Below, piece by piece: positions 26,035-35,283 of a DNA stretch of 64,000 bases. Position 1 is the stretch's first letter. Every line of letters starts with the position of its first letter. Below the pieces are notes generated by a model. It searched no databases, was not told the DNA's origin, and saw only the letters and a list, made by a program, of their open reading frames with translations. Position numbers and translations under genes: made by a program. Origin of the DNA: RGIG9060 sp045645985 (GTDB lineage Bacteria; Spirochaetota; Spirochaetia; Treponematales; Treponemataceae); contig JAZRJV010000055.1 in NCBI GenBank assembly GCA_045645985.1, positions 21,261-85,260 of the forward strand, written 5' to 3'.

Positions 26035-26069
26035 ATTGAAAACGCTACTTTTGAAAGTTAGTTTTCAAT
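26035..26069 (+). promoter_or_regulatory. Second dyad in the gadB leader
   Basis: ATTGAAAAC (26035-26043) and GTTTTCAAT (26061-26069) are exact inverted repeats ending 11 bp before the gadB ATG. In RNA they would form a hairpin directly before the GGGAG ribosome site. Confidence 0.5.
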
Positions 26070-26080
26070 ATGGGAGAAAC

Positions 26081-27502
26081 ATGGCTTTACATACAATGAA
26101 ATCATCAAATAATGATGATATTTTTGATAAAACTGGGGCAACAAAGCCCTTAAGCAAAACTAAAATGCCAGAAAAAGAATCTGATCCAAAAACAATGTAT
26201 CAACTTATAAAAGATGAACTTATGTTGGATGGAAATTCTAGGCAAAACTTGGCAACTTTCTGTCAAACTTTTGTTGAAGATGAAATTCATCGCTTGATGG
26301 ACGATTGTATCGACAAAAATATGATTGATAAGGACGAATATCCTCAAACTGCCGAAATTGAATCTCGTTGTGTAAACATCATTGCTGATATGTGGCACGC
26401 AAATCCGGAAGAAGCTACGGGAACATCTACAACTGGTTCATCCGAAGCTTGTATGCTGGGTGGAATGGCAATGAAATGGCGATGGCGAAATGCTCGTAAG
26501 GCACAAGGAAAATCCACAGATAAACCAAATCTAATTTGTGGACCTGTGCAAGTTTGTTGGCATAAATTTGCCCGTTATTGGGATGTTGAATTGCGTGAAA
26601 TTCCAATGGAAAATAATCGCTACATTTCAAATGCTGAAGAAGTGATTAAGCGCTGTGACGAAAATACAATCGGAGTTGTAGTTACTTTGGGAATCACTTT
26701 TACTGGACAATTTGAACCTGTAAAAGAAATTGCTGATGCTTTGGATAAATTGCACAAAGAAAAAGGTTGGGATATTCCAATTCATGTTGACGGTGCAAGT
26801 GGCGGATTTTTAGCTCCATTCTGTGCTCCAGATTTACTTTGGGATTTTAGAATTCCGCGAGTAAAATCAATTAGTACTTCTGGGCATAAATTTGGACTTT
26901 CACCTTTAGGTTGTGGTTGGGTTGTTTGGGGAAACAAAAAGGATTTGCCAGAGGATTTAGTTTTCAATGTAAATTATCTTGGTGGAAATATGCCAACTTT
27001 TGCAATCAACTTTTCACGACCTGGAGGACAAATTGTTTGCCAATATTACAACTTGTTAAGACTTGGACGGGAAGGCTATAAAAAAGTTCAGCAAGGTTGT
27101 TACGATGTTGGAAAATTCTTTGCTCAAGGAATTGAAAAGATGGGAATTTTTGAAATGGTTTACGATTGCGATTCTAAAAAAGGAATTCCTGCGGTAACTT
27201 GGAAATTGAAACATGCAGACAACTGTAATGGAGAATCAAGCGAAAAAGTTCCTTTTGACTTATATCAACTTTCTGATGTTTTAAGAGAACGAGGTTGGTT
27301 ACTTCCAGCTTATAGTTTACCAGCAAATTGCGAAAAAGTTGTAGTTCAGCGTGTTTTAATTCGTCATGGCTGTACTTTCGATTTAATGGAACTTTTACTT
27401 GAGGATATTGAACGCGCTGTAAAAAAGCTCATGGAAAATCCTCACGCAAAACATGGATGTAAAGTAGCTCATCCTAAGGGAAGTTTTAATCACGGAAGGT
27501 AA
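26081..27502 (+). CDS. gadB: Glutamate decarboxylase
   Basis: GadB converts glutamate to GABA with PLP, consuming a proton, and is the core of glutamate-dependent acid resistance. The 473-residue protein matches E. coli GadB in length (466). PLP-binding Lys270 is in STSGHKFG; GTSTTGSSEAC and HVDGASGGF are other active-site segments. The C-terminus GSFNHGR resembles the E. coli tail, whose His closes the active site at neutral pH, so similar pH gating is plausible. The ATG at 26081 follows a GGGAG site. gadC begins 3 bp after the stop. Confidence 0.95.
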   Translation: MALHTMKSSNNDDIFDKTGATKPLSKTKMPEKESDPKTMYQLIKDELMLDGNSRQNLATFCQTFVEDEIHRLMDDCIDKNMIDKDEYPQTAEIESRCVNIIADMWHANPEEATGTSTTGSSEACMLGGMAMKWRWRNARKAQGKSTDKPNLICGPVQVCWHKFARYWDVELREIPMENNRYISNAEEVIKRCDENTIGVVVTLGITFTGQFEPVKEIADALDKLHKEKGWDIPIHVDGASGGFLAPFCAPDLLWDFRIPRVKSISTSGHKFGLSPLGCGWVVWGNKKDLPEDLVFNVNYLGGNMPTFAINFSRPGGQIVCQYYNLLRLGREGYKKVQQGCYDVGKFFAQGIEKMGIFEMVYDCDSKKGIPAVTWKLKHADNCNGESSEKVPFDLYQLSDVLRERGWLLPAYSLPANCEKVVVQRVLIRHGCTFDLMELLLEDIERAVKKLMENPHAKHGCKVAHPKGSFNHGR

Positions 27503-27505
27503 GAT

Positions 27506-28942
27506 ATGGAAACTAAGAAAAAGGGTTTTATAACAACCGGTGCAATGGCTTTTATGACCGCTGCTGCTGTTATCAGTTTGCGTGGTCTACCAATGATGGC
27601 TGCCGAAGAAATGACTATGTTTTTTTACATAGCATTTGCAACGATTTTCTTTTTGATTCCAGCGGCACTTGTTTCTGCAGAATTAGGAAGTGCTTTTTCA
27701 GGACAAGGCGGAGGTGTTTATCGTTGGGTAGGTGCTGCTTTTGGTAAAAAATGGGGATTTACAGCAATTTGGCTTCAATGGATTCAGAATGTTGTTTGGT
27801 ATCCTACAGTTTTAGCTTTTGCTGCGGCTGCTATTGCATACGGAATTGGAAAGCCTGAACTTGCAAACAACGGTCGATATACAGGTCTTTTCATTATTAT
27901 CTTCTATTGGATTGCAACTTTTATCGCTTTTGGAGGAACAAAACTTCTTTCAAAAGTAACAAGTTGGGGATTTATCGTAGGAACAGTTTTACCTGGTGTA
28001 ATTGTTATCATCCTTGGAATTGTTTGGGTGATGATGAAAAAGCCTCTTGGCTTTGAAGAACTTACTGCGGCAGAAACTGCAGTTGCAACAGTTGTAGACG
28101 GGAAAGTTTCTCCAAGATGGTTTCCAAATTTGTCAAATCTAAATAATCTTTCGTATCTTTCAGGGATTATTTTGTTATTTGCTGGTGTTGAAGTTCAGGC
28201 AGTTCACGCTTCTGAAATGGAAAATCCAAAAAAACAATATCCAACTGCGATTTTTATTTCAGCAATAATCGTTTTTGCTTTGTTCACTTTTGGCTCTTTG
28301 GCTATTGCGGCGGTTGTTCCAAATTCACAACTTCAACTTGAATCTGGATTGATGCAAGCTCTTTCAACAATGTTAGCTTCTGTAAAAATGAAATGGGCTT
28401 TGTACATCTTGGCTTTCTGTGTTGCATTCGGTTCTTTGGGGGGAGTTTTATCTTGGATTTCTGGTCCAAGTAAAGGTTTGTTAAGCACAGCAAAAGATGG
28501 AATTTTACCAGAATCTTTGGCAGAAACAACAAAAGCTGGTGCTCCAAAAAATATGATGCTAATTCAAGGAATTATCGTAACAATTTTGGCATGTTTGTAC
28601 TTTGTAATGAAAGATGTAAGCGTTGCATTCTTCTTGCTTTCAGCTTTGACAGTTGCAGTTTATATCATTATGTATTTGATGATGTATCTTGCTGCCATCG
28701 TTTTGCGCAAAACTCAACCTAATATGGAACGCCCTTACAAAGCACCTGCATTAAGTTTGTTGTGTGTGATAGGAATTTTAGCAGCTTTGTTTGCACTTGT
28801 TCTATCTTTTGTGCCACCTGCTCAACTTCCAATCGGAAATCCTGCTTCTTATGTTGCAATCGTTGCTATCGGAACTGTGGGATTTTTTGTAATCCCGCTT
28901 ATTATCGCCGAGAAAAGAAAAAACAAAATCGTAAAAGATTGA
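27506..28942 (+). CDS. gadC: Glutamate/GABA antiporter
   Basis: GadC exchanges external glutamate for internal GABA across the inner membrane, completing the proton-consuming cycle with GadB. The 478-residue APC-family protein has about twelve helices, with the family start TTGAMAFMTAAAVISLRGLP and AELGSAFSGQGGGVYRWV. It is slightly shorter than E. coli GadC (511); the C-terminal pH-plug region appears truncated to a short charged tail (AEKRKNKIVKD), so pH control may rest elsewhere. It is co-transcribed with gadB and followed by a terminator. Confidence 0.92.
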   Translation: METKKKGFITTGAMAFMTAAAVISLRGLPMMAAEEMTMFFYIAFATIFFLIPAALVSAELGSAFSGQGGGVYRWVGAAFGKKWGFTAIWLQWIQNVVWYPTVLAFAAAAIAYGIGKPELANNGRYTGLFIIIFYWIATFIAFGGTKLLSKVTSWGFIVGTVLPGVIVIILGIVWVMMKKPLGFEELTAAETAVATVVDGKVSPRWFPNLSNLNNLSYLSGIILLFAGVEVQAVHASEMENPKKQYPTAIFISAIIVFALFTFGSLAIAAVVPNSQLQLESGLMQALSTMLASVKMKWALYILAFCVAFGSLGGVLSWISGPSKGLLSTAKDGILPESLAETTKAGAPKNMMLIQGIIVTILACLYFVMKDVSVAFFLLSALTVAVYIIMYLMMYLAAIVLRKTQPNMERPYKAPALSLLCVIGILAALFALVLSFVPPAQLPIGNPASYVAIVAIGTVGFFVIPLIIAEKRKNKIVKD

Positions 28943-28965
28943 TTTTTTCTTCTTGATTAAAATTT

Positions 28966-29015
28966 ACGACTTGTCATTTTTGAAATAAAATTCAATTTTG
29001 GCAAGTCGTTTTTAT
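28966..29015 (+). terminator. Terminator of gadBC
   Basis: ACGACTTG (28966-28973) pairs with CAAGTCGT (29002-29009), with further pairing inside (TTGAA/TTCAA), followed by a T-rich stretch. Confidence 0.75.
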
Positions 29016-29034
29016 TTTATAAAAATAATTTCTT

Positions 29035-29064
29035 TTGACAAAAAAATATTAAAAATGCTAAACT
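29035..29064 (+). promoter_or_regulatory. Promoter of the TSCPD gene, predicted leaderless
   Basis: Consensus TTGACA (29035-29040), 18 nt, TAAACT (29059-29064) with an upstream TG, then 6 nt to the ATG at 29071. Confidence 0.75.
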
Positions 29065-29070
29065 GAATTT

Positions 29071-29325
29071 ATGAATTATACCTATAACACAGAAAATGTT
29101 TGTGCAAGACAAATCAATTTTGATATTGATGGCGATGTAATTACAAACATCAGTTTTAATGGCGGATGTAACGGAAATTTAAAAGCAATTTCAAAGTTAC
29201 TTGAAGGAAAAACCGTAGACTACATTGAATCAACTTTGAAAGGAAATTCTTGTGGTGGCCGTTCTACTTCTTGTGCTGACCAATTAGCAAAAGCTGTAAG
29301 AAAGGCTTATTCAGAAAATAACTAA
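29071..29325 (+). CDS. TSCPD domain protein
   Basis: This 84-residue protein is a stand-alone TSCPD domain, the C-terminal zinc-binding-like module of some class II ribonucleotide reductases. Typical segments are ARQINFDIDGDVITNISF, GGCNGNLKAISKLLEG and the C-terminal CGGRSTSCADQLAKA. Stand-alone versions are common in anaerobes; their function is not established. Four Cys residues could bind metal. The start is fixed by the promoter directly upstream. Confidence 0.85.
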   Translation: MNYTYNTENVCARQINFDIDGDVITNISFNGGCNGNLKAISKLLEGKTVDYIESTLKGNSCGGRSTSCADQLAKAVRKAYSENN

Positions 29326-29340
29326 GTTTATCTTTTGATA

Positions 29341-29369
29341 TTGAAAAATACAGATTTTTAAAGTATTCT
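29341..29369 (+). promoter_or_regulatory. Promoter of the aroD-aroE fusion, predicted leaderless
   Basis: TTGAAA (29341-29346), 17 nt, TATTCT (29364-29369), then 7 nt to the ATG at 29377. Confidence 0.7.
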
Positions 29370-29376
29370 CAATTAT

Positions 29377-30894
29377 ATGTTGCGTTCAAAAGTTTGTTTG
29401 TGTCTTACAGGAAAGACAATTCAAGAAGATTTAGATTTAATTGAAACTTACAGAAGTTATATTGATATAGCGGAACTTCGTGTTGATTATCTTTTGCCAG
29501 ACGAAAGACTTCATATTAGGAAGTTTCCAGAGCTTGCAGGTTTACCTTGTATTTTAACAATTCGCAGAATGAATGATGGCGGTTTGTACGATGCAGGTGA
29601 ATCTTCAAGAACAACACTTTTTGCTCGTGCTTTAGCTTACGCCGAACAAGATAGCCGAAAAAACTTTGCATATATCGATATGGAATCTGATTATTTTGTT
29701 TCAAGTTTGCAAGATGCGGCTTTAGCTTTCGGTACAAAAATCATTCGTAGTTATCATAATATGACTGGCATGGTAACAAATATTGCAGATATGATGCAAA
29801 AAATGAGAACAACTGGATTTGAAATTCCTAAAATTGCTTGTATGCCACAATCTTTGTCTGATGTAACTCAAATGTTCAAACAAGCAAAATCAATTACAGA
29901 TTTTGAACATATCCTTATTGCCATGGGGCCTTTAGGACAAGCAACAAGAATTTTAGCAAATAAAATGAATTCTTGTATCACTTATACTTCACCAAAACAA
30001 GAAGGTTCAATTTTATCTGAAATCGGGCAAATCGATCCTATCACTTTGAACGAAATTTATAATTTTAGAAATATTGATGATAGAACAACTCTCTACGGAA
30101 TTACAGGATATCCATTAAATGCAACTGCAAGTCCAGAACTTCACAATTCTGGATACAAAAAACACGGGATGAATTCTTTGTATATTCCAGTTCGCGCAAA
30201 AAAAATTGAAGAAGCTTTAGAATTTGCACAAGAAGTTGGAATCCAAGGAATGTCTGTTACAGTTCCTCATAAAGAAGAAGTTTTACCACATTTAACAACA
30301 ATTTCTGAATCAGTTGGCGATATTGGAGCTTCAAATACAATTATTCGTCATGGTGAAGATTGGTTAGGTTACAACACAGACGCAGAAGGTTTCCAGCGTT
30401 CACTTTTGGAATTTCTTGGTGTAAAAAATTTACGCCGATGCAAAGTTGCAATTATTGGCGCTGGTGGAGCTGCTAGAGCAATCGCGTATGTTATAAAAAA
30501 ATTGAAAGGAAAGGCTTGTATTTTTAACAGAACTGTTTCTAAAGCAAAATCTCTTGCTCAAGAATACGGATTTGATTATGCGCCTTTAACTTCTGAATCT
30601 TTATCAAAATTGGAATTGTATTCTTCACTTATTATTCAAACAACTTCCATGGGATTAGCAGTAGGCGAAAAAGAAATTTCTGACGAAACAAACGATCCAA
30701 TTTATTTTTACAATTTCAAAGGATACGAAAGCGTTTACGATATAATTTACCATCCGCAAGTTACGCCAATTTTGAATAGAGCGCAAATGGCTGGATGCAA
30801 AACTTCAAATGGATTTGATATGCTAAAATATCAAGGATATAAACAATTTGAATTATTTACTGGAGTAAAATATGAAGACACTAAATCAGAATGA
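29377..30894 (+). CDS. aroDE: Bifunctional 3-dehydroquinate dehydratase / shikimate dehydrogenase
   Basis: This fusion carries two successive shikimate-pathway steps. Residues 1-225 are a type I dehydroquinase with the catalytic His in IRSYHNM and Schiff-base Lys in KIACMPQS. Residues 235-505 are a shikimate dehydrogenase: GYPLNATASPELHN, the substrate Lys in VTVPHKEE, NTDAEGF, and NADP motif GAGGAARA. Such fusions are known from plants and some bacteria, including Chlamydia. The 3' end overlaps rpiA by 23 bp, so the two are coupled. Confidence 0.95.
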   Translation: MLRSKVCLCLTGKTIQEDLDLIETYRSYIDIAELRVDYLLPDERLHIRKFPELAGLPCILTIRRMNDGGLYDAGESSRTTLFARALAYAEQDSRKNFAYIDMESDYFVSSLQDAALAFGTKIIRSYHNMTGMVTNIADMMQKMRTTGFEIPKIACMPQSLSDVTQMFKQAKSITDFEHILIAMGPLGQATRILANKMNSCITYTSPKQEGSILSEIGQIDPITLNEIYNFRNIDDRTTLYGITGYPLNATASPELHNSGYKKHGMNSLYIPVRAKKIEEALEFAQEVGIQGMSVTVPHKEEVLPHLTTISESVGDIGASNTIIRHGEDWLGYNTDAEGFQRSLLEFLGVKNLRRCKVAIIGAGGAARAIAYVIKKLKGKACIFNRTVSKAKSLAQEYGFDYAPLTSESLSKLELYSSLIIQTTSMGLAVGEKEISDETNDPIYFYNFKGYESVYDIIYHPQVTPILNRAQMAGCKTSNGFDMLKYQGYKQFELFTGVKYEDTKSE

Positions 30895-31606
30895 ACAAAA
30901 AGAAAAGGTTGGAAAAGTAGCAATCGATACTTTAATTGAAAAAGATTTGATTTTTTCTGGAATGAAAATCGGTCTTGGAACTGGTTCTACTGCAATGCAC
31001 GCTGTAAAGCAAGTAGCACTTCGTATTCAAGACGGAACTTTGTCAAACATTAAGGCTGTTTCTACAAGTTTTCAAACAACTATCGCTTGTCAAGATTTAG
31101 GAATCCCAGTTTTTTCTATGAACTCTCCAGAAATCAAAGGTGAATTAGATTTATCAATTGATGGTGCAGATGAAATTGATGGTGATGCAAACCTTATAAA
31201 AGGTGGCGGAGCTGCACTTCTTTTAGAAAAAATCGTTGCGTATAATTCAAAAAAATATGTGATTATCGCTGATGAATCAAAAGCTGTTTGTGATTTAGGA
31301 ACAAAATTTGCACTTCCTGTAGAAATTATCCCAGAAGCAAGAGTTTCTATCGTTAGAGAACTTGAAAGTCTTGGTGCAAAATGTACATTGCGTGAAGGCG
31401 TTAGAAAATGCGGTCCAGTTGTAACAGATAACGGAAATCAAATTTTAGATTGTCTTTGGCAAAATCCTGTAAAGCCTGTAGAAATGGAAGAAAAAATCAA
31501 TTCGATTACAGGCGTTGTAGAAACTGGATTTTTTACAAAAAACAAGCCAATCGTTTTTGTTGCAAAATCTGATGATACAATGGAAATTCGCAACTTATCT
31601 TGCTAA
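30872..31606 (+). CDS. rpiA: Ribose-5-phosphate isomerase A
   Basis: RpiA interconverts ribose-5-phosphate and ribulose-5-phosphate in the pentose phosphate pathway. The 244-residue protein has GLGTGSTAMHAV for phosphate binding, DGADEIDGDANLIKGGGAALL with catalytic Asp and Lys, and the usual C-terminal ITGVVETGFF. It starts inside the end of the aro fusion gene, with GGAG upstream. Supply of pentose and erythrose phosphates links it loosely to the shikimate gene. Confidence 0.95.
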   Translation: MKTLNQNEQKEKVGKVAIDTLIEKDLIFSGMKIGLGTGSTAMHAVKQVALRIQDGTLSNIKAVSTSFQTTIACQDLGIPVFSMNSPEIKGELDLSIDGADEIDGDANLIKGGGAALLLEKIVAYNSKKYVIIADESKAVCDLGTKFALPVEIIPEARVSIVRELESLGAKCTLREGVRKCGPVVTDNGNQILDCLWQNPVKPVEMEEKINSITGVVETGFFTKNKPIVFVAKSDDTMEIRNLSC

Positions 31607-31633
31607 TTTTTCTAAAAAGGCTTTGTAAAGTAA

Positions 31634-33058
31634 ATGTTTCCTCCGTTTTCCCAAGATGAAGCAAAAAAAGAATGTATTTTACTCATTGAACAACTTGAAA
31701 AATATGGCTGTATGGATTTTTGTGTAAATGAAGAATTTAGAAATCCAAAATTCAGTCTTGATTATGTTTTGAATGAATGTGGTTTGATGATGGGAGTTTT
31801 GGTTTGTAAAATTCCAGATACAAATAAAACTGTAGTTTTAAAAGCATTTTCGGGGCAGTACAACGGAAATTGGCAAATTCCAGGTTGGGTAAATCCTTGT
31901 TTTGAAGTAGAAAAATGGCAAAATGAAGTGAATCGTGCTGACCCAGAAATCAAAAAATTAACAAGTCAAATTGAAGAACTTACTTTGCAAAATAAAATTT
32001 ATGGCGAAGACGGAAAAATCCTTCATAATTTACGAAAAAAACGAAAAGAACTTTCTCAAGAATCTTTGCAAAATATTTACGGATTCTACGAATTTACTTG
32101 TTTTGACGGTTCAGTAAAAACTTACAAAACTTTACAAAAAGAATTGGAATTAGAAAACGCCTTGTTCCCAAAAAATTTTAATTTTCCAACGGGAACAGGG
32201 GATTGTTGTGCTCCAAAATTGTTAAATCACGCATACAAAAAAGGATTGCAACCTATAAGTCTTGCAGAATTTTTTTACGGGAAAGAGCCATCTTCAGCCT
32301 TGAAAAAGCACAAAGAATTTTATCCTCCATGTGATGAAAAATGTGGTTATGTTTTACCCAAAATGCTGGGATTAGAAGTTTTATACAGAGATGAACAAAT
32401 TATTGTTGTAAATAAACCTTCTGGAGTTTTGTCTGTTCCTGGGAAAGGCGAAGATAAATTTGACTGCATAAGCACGCGAGTTAGAAAATTGATTCCCGAT
32501 TGCATTGAGCAACCTTCGGTTCATCGTTTGGATATGGATACTTCTGGGATTTTGGTTTTGGGATTAACAAAGGAATCTCATCGTAACCTTTCGATTCAGT
32601 TTCAAGATAGAAAAGTTGAAAAAAAATATCAGGCTTTGCTTAGAGGAAAACTCTCTGAGCGACTTGAAAATATCACTTGTGGAAAAATTGAATTTCCGAT
32701 GCGAGTTGATTTAGATAATCGTCCATATCAAATTTACGATGAAGAATACGGAAGAATGGCAACTACAGAATGGAAGTTAATAGAAGAATTTTCTTTGGAC
32801 GAAAGTTTTTTGCAAGGTGAACATCAACAAGATTCAATTTGGCGAACTCGTGTGGAATTTATGCCGATTACGGGGCGAACTCATCAGTTGCGTTTACATT
32901 CTGCTCACGAAAAAGGTTTGGGTTTTGCAATCGTTGGCGATAGACTTTACGGAAAAATTTTTTCTGATGAGAGACTTTGTTTACAAGCATTTTATTTAAA
33001 ATTTACTCATCCTACTACAAACGAAATTATGGAATTTAGCGTTCCTTTTGAATTTTAA
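31634..33058 (+). CDS. RluA-family pseudouridine synthase with long N-terminal extension
   Basis: Residues 245-474 are an RluA-type synthase that converts uridine to pseudouridine in rRNA or tRNA. The catalytic motif HRLDMDTSG has Asp300; other signatures are VVNKPSGVLSVPG and GRTHQLRLH. The N-terminal 245 residues are not the usual S4 domain; they contain a charged coiled coil (about 105-145) and several Cys (CC at 191-192, C233, C237). Similar extended forms occur in other anaerobes. The target base is unknown. It follows rpiA by 27 bp and may be co-transcribed. Confidence 0.88.
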   Translation: MFPPFSQDEAKKECILLIEQLEKYGCMDFCVNEEFRNPKFSLDYVLNECGLMMGVLVCKIPDTNKTVVLKAFSGQYNGNWQIPGWVNPCFEVEKWQNEVNRADPEIKKLTSQIEELTLQNKIYGEDGKILHNLRKKRKELSQESLQNIYGFYEFTCFDGSVKTYKTLQKELELENALFPKNFNFPTGTGDCCAPKLLNHAYKKGLQPISLAEFFYGKEPSSALKKHKEFYPPCDEKCGYVLPKMLGLEVLYRDEQIIVVNKPSGVLSVPGKGEDKFDCISTRVRKLIPDCIEQPSVHRLDMDTSGILVLGLTKESHRNLSIQFQDRKVEKKYQALLRGKLSERLENITCGKIEFPMRVDLDNRPYQIYDEEYGRMATTEWKLIEEFSLDESFLQGEHQQDSIWRTRVEFMPITGRTHQLRLHSAHEKGLGFAIVGDRLYGKIFSDERLCLQAFYLKFTHPTTNEIMEFSVPFEF

Positions 33059-33094
33059 AAAAAATGCATCCAACTTATTAAAAAATTGGATGCA
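33056..33094 (-). terminator. Terminator of the 132-aa gene
   Basis: TGCATCCAA (33065-33073) pairs with TTGGATGCA (33086-33094), followed on the minus strand by an eight-base T-run. On the plus strand no T-run follows, so its effect on the synthase gene is weaker. Confidence 0.7.
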
Positions 33095-33118
33095 CTCAAA
33101 TTCAATTATCTAAATGAA

Positions 33119-33517
33119 TTATAAACTCATATCTGTTTTTAGCCACTCAAGAACTTCTGGTACTGTTGCAAAGTGACCTTCGATAACGCCTGTGTCTGAC
33201 ATTTGTGTATTTTTCTTTGTTTGAACTTTTAGCATAAGAGAATCGCCTTCTGCAAATCCAAATGCTTTACATCCTGCTTCTACAAATGCTTTTGTCATTT
33301 CAACAAGTTGCCCAATTTCACCTGGTCCAACTGGTTCCATTTTTGTACAATCTGCGACATAAGCCCAACCTGAATCTTTCCATGCACCAACTTTTGAAAG
33401 TACAGTAGACATCAACCATTTTAGGTCATCTGCATTTGTTTTTCCAATTCCTGCTGAAACTACTACATTTCTTCCTGCAACAACTTCAACTTCTTGTGTT
33501 CCGTGTGTCTCTTTCAT
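33119..33517 (-). CDS. Small STAS/SpoIIAA-like cytoplasmic protein, function unknown
   Basis: This 132-residue protein shows alternating strand/helix pattern with a tryptophan-containing core (WAYVADCTKMEPVGPGE) and a C-terminal FATVPEVLEWL. The order recalls the SpoIIAA-like/STAS fold, but the match is by eye only. There is no signal peptide or membrane segment. An AGGAG site lies just upstream and a terminator follows, so it is monocistronic. A role as a regulatory or scaffold domain is possible. Confidence 0.6.
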   Translation of the reverse strand: MKETHGTQEVEVVAGRNVVVSAGIGKTNADDLKWLMSTVLSKVGAWKDSGWAYVADCTKMEPVGPGEIGQLVEMTKAFVEAGCKAFGFAEGDSLMLKVQTKKNTQMSDTGVIEGHFATVPEVLEWLKTDMSL

Positions 33518-33606
33518 CTTGAAACTCTCCTAAAAAAAACAGTTTGAAATAGATATTTCTACTAATTATATTTTATTATGTTAAAATCTATCTGTCAAAT
33601 TGTTTT

Positions 33607-34449
33607 TTATATAAATAATAACCAAATTACTTTGCTTACAATATGGCACAAGGCATGAGAAAGCATTGAATATTGCAACCCGTATTTTATGTAAAGCCAT
33701 CCAAAAATATATCCCATTCCGCCGTTGTATAAAAAGCATCTGAATAAGATAAGCGGAGTTATTCCAAAGGTAACTTGTGTTGCAGGTAAATGTCCTGCTG
33801 CAAAAAGTAAACTTGCAACAATGTTTGCAATCAAAAATACTACAGGAGGAATTTGTGCTTGAGAATTATTTTCTGCTTGTAATTTTGCTGATTTTCTAAA
33901 AAATACTTTCCAGATAATAAAAGCAAAAAGTGAAAGCACAAAAAGTCTAAGCATAAGTTCTTCGCAAATTCCGCCGTAAAGAATACTTGCAACAAAAGAT
34001 ATTGGTGTTAGTCCAAGTCCGTCTGCTTGTTGAATTTGTGGAATTACTGCTCCAAATGTCCAATAATCTAAGCTGAATAAAATTCCGCAAATAACTGAAA
34101 CAATGCAAGTTACCAAAACTGCTCTTTTTTCAAAAATTTTTATTTTTCCATCTTTTTTTATAGAACGAATAAGCCCAAGTTTTTCAGCAAGGATGTATCC
34201 AAAGAAAGTTGCAAAGGCAATTGTAGCAACATTCTGAATTGCAGTAACTAACATGAACATTGTTTTGCTTCCAACTGCTGCGATTGCTTCTTCTAACATT
34301 TCTGGTGGATATAAGGCAAATGAGTAAAGACCAGTGAAAATTGATGCAACTATGATGATTGGCAAAAATGCAAGTGTAAAGAAAAATGGCTTTTTAATTT
34401 TTTGCCAAAAAGTTTTTTTTGTTTGTTTTTCGTTGTTTAAGTTTTCCAT
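33607..34449 (-). CDS. CPBP family intramembrane metalloprotease
   Basis: This 280-residue polytopic protein matches the CPBP (Abi/CAAX-like) family: GICEELMLRLFV carries the paired Glu of motif 1, and FAAGHLPATQ and LSHALCHIVSK supply the His residues. Bacterial members act in bacteriocin immunity, maturation of peptides or regulated proteolysis. An AAGGAAA site precedes the ATG. The gene starts 61 bp after a MerR regulator that is itself membrane-bound, so proteolytic control of that regulator, or regulation of this protease by it, is an attractive inference. Confidence 0.85.
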   Translation of the reverse strand: MENLNNEKQTKKTFWQKIKKPFFFTLAFLPIIIVASIFTGLYSFALYPPEMLEEAIAAVGSKTMFMLVTAIQNVATIAFATFFGYILAEKLGLIRSIKKDGKIKIFEKRAVLVTCIVSVICGILFSLDYWTFGAVIPQIQQADGLGLTPISFVASILYGGICEELMLRLFVLSLFAFIIWKVFFRKSAKLQAENNSQAQIPPVVFLIANIVASLLFAAGHLPATQVTFGITPLILFRCFLYNGGMGYIFGWLYIKYGLQYSMLSHALCHIVSKVIWLLFI

Positions 34450-34510
34450 AAAAATTTCCTTTGTTGTTTATTATTTGTTGAAAATTGATTTATTTACTTG
34501 ATGTTGATTT

Positions 34511-35260
34511 TTATTCAGCATCAATTTCTCTTGTTGTTTCTACACAAAAACTTTTTATCTTACAATGAGGGCAAGTTAATTTTCGTGTAGTTGGTGTGTG
34601 ATTTGCCCAAAAAACTTCATTAAAACTTGGTTTAAAAACCTTGTTACATTCAGGGCAGATATAATTTATTTTTGTAAAATAAAATTTACTGATAAAAATC
34701 GCACCGATGATTACAAGAACCATTCCGATTGCAAAAGGCCACCAAATTCCAGTTTTTAGCCCAAGAATAAAAGTTGCAATTTCAATAATTTCTAAAGGAA
34801 TTCCAACTCCAATCATAATTCCTCTAATTTTTTGTAAAGCTTTTTTGTCTTTTGCGTTTTCCATTTCTTCCACCTTCTTGTTAACTCGTTCTATTAAATC
34901 TTCTGACAACGAATCTTCCAAACATTCTTCCAAGCCATTTAGGATTTTAAGTTTGTTTTCTTTTTCATTAATTTCATTTTGTAAAATTAATTTTTGTTCC
35001 TTTAGCAAAAGTGAAATAACTTTTTTAGAATTTTTTTCTTTTAAGATTTCTGAAACTGTTTTTATGGGGATATTTAAATCTCGCAAAAAACATACGATTT
35101 TCATTTTTGCTAAATCGTCGTTTGAATAAAGTCGTCTTCCTCCTTCCGAAATTCCACTTGGAACAACCAATTCACGATTATCGTAATATTGAACTGTTCT
35201 AATTGTAATTCCACAGATTTTTGCAACTTCTCCAGTTGAATACATATTTTGTGTTGGCAT
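34511..35260 (-). CDS. MerR-family regulator with two transmembrane helices and a C-terminal zinc ribbon
   Basis: Residues 6-75 are a MerR winged helix (YSTGEVAKICGITIRTVQYY, GRRLYSNDDL). A coiled coil (85-135) would dimerise it. Instead of a ligand domain it has two membrane helices (about 147-168 and 172-195) and a zinc ribbon with Cys202-Cys205 and Cys230-Cys233. The architecture implies a membrane-tethered transcription factor, possibly sensing envelope stress or metal. AGGAG precedes the ATG and a 22-bp dyad lies in its promoter region. It shares an operon with the CPBP protease. Confidence 0.85.
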   Translation of the reverse strand: MPTQNMYSTGEVAKICGITIRTVQYYDNRELVVPSGISEGGRRLYSNDDLAKMKIVCFLRDLNIPIKTVSEILKEKNSKKVISLLLKEQKLILQNEINEKENKLKILNGLEECLEDSLSEDLIERVNKKVEEMENAKDKKALQKIRGIMIGVGIPLEIIEIATFILGLKTGIWWPFAIGMVLVIIGAIFISKFYFTKINYICPECNKVFKPSFNEVFWANHTPTTRKLTCPHCKIKSFCVETTREIDAE

Positions 35261-35283
35261 AAAATCACTCCTGCAAGAAAGTT

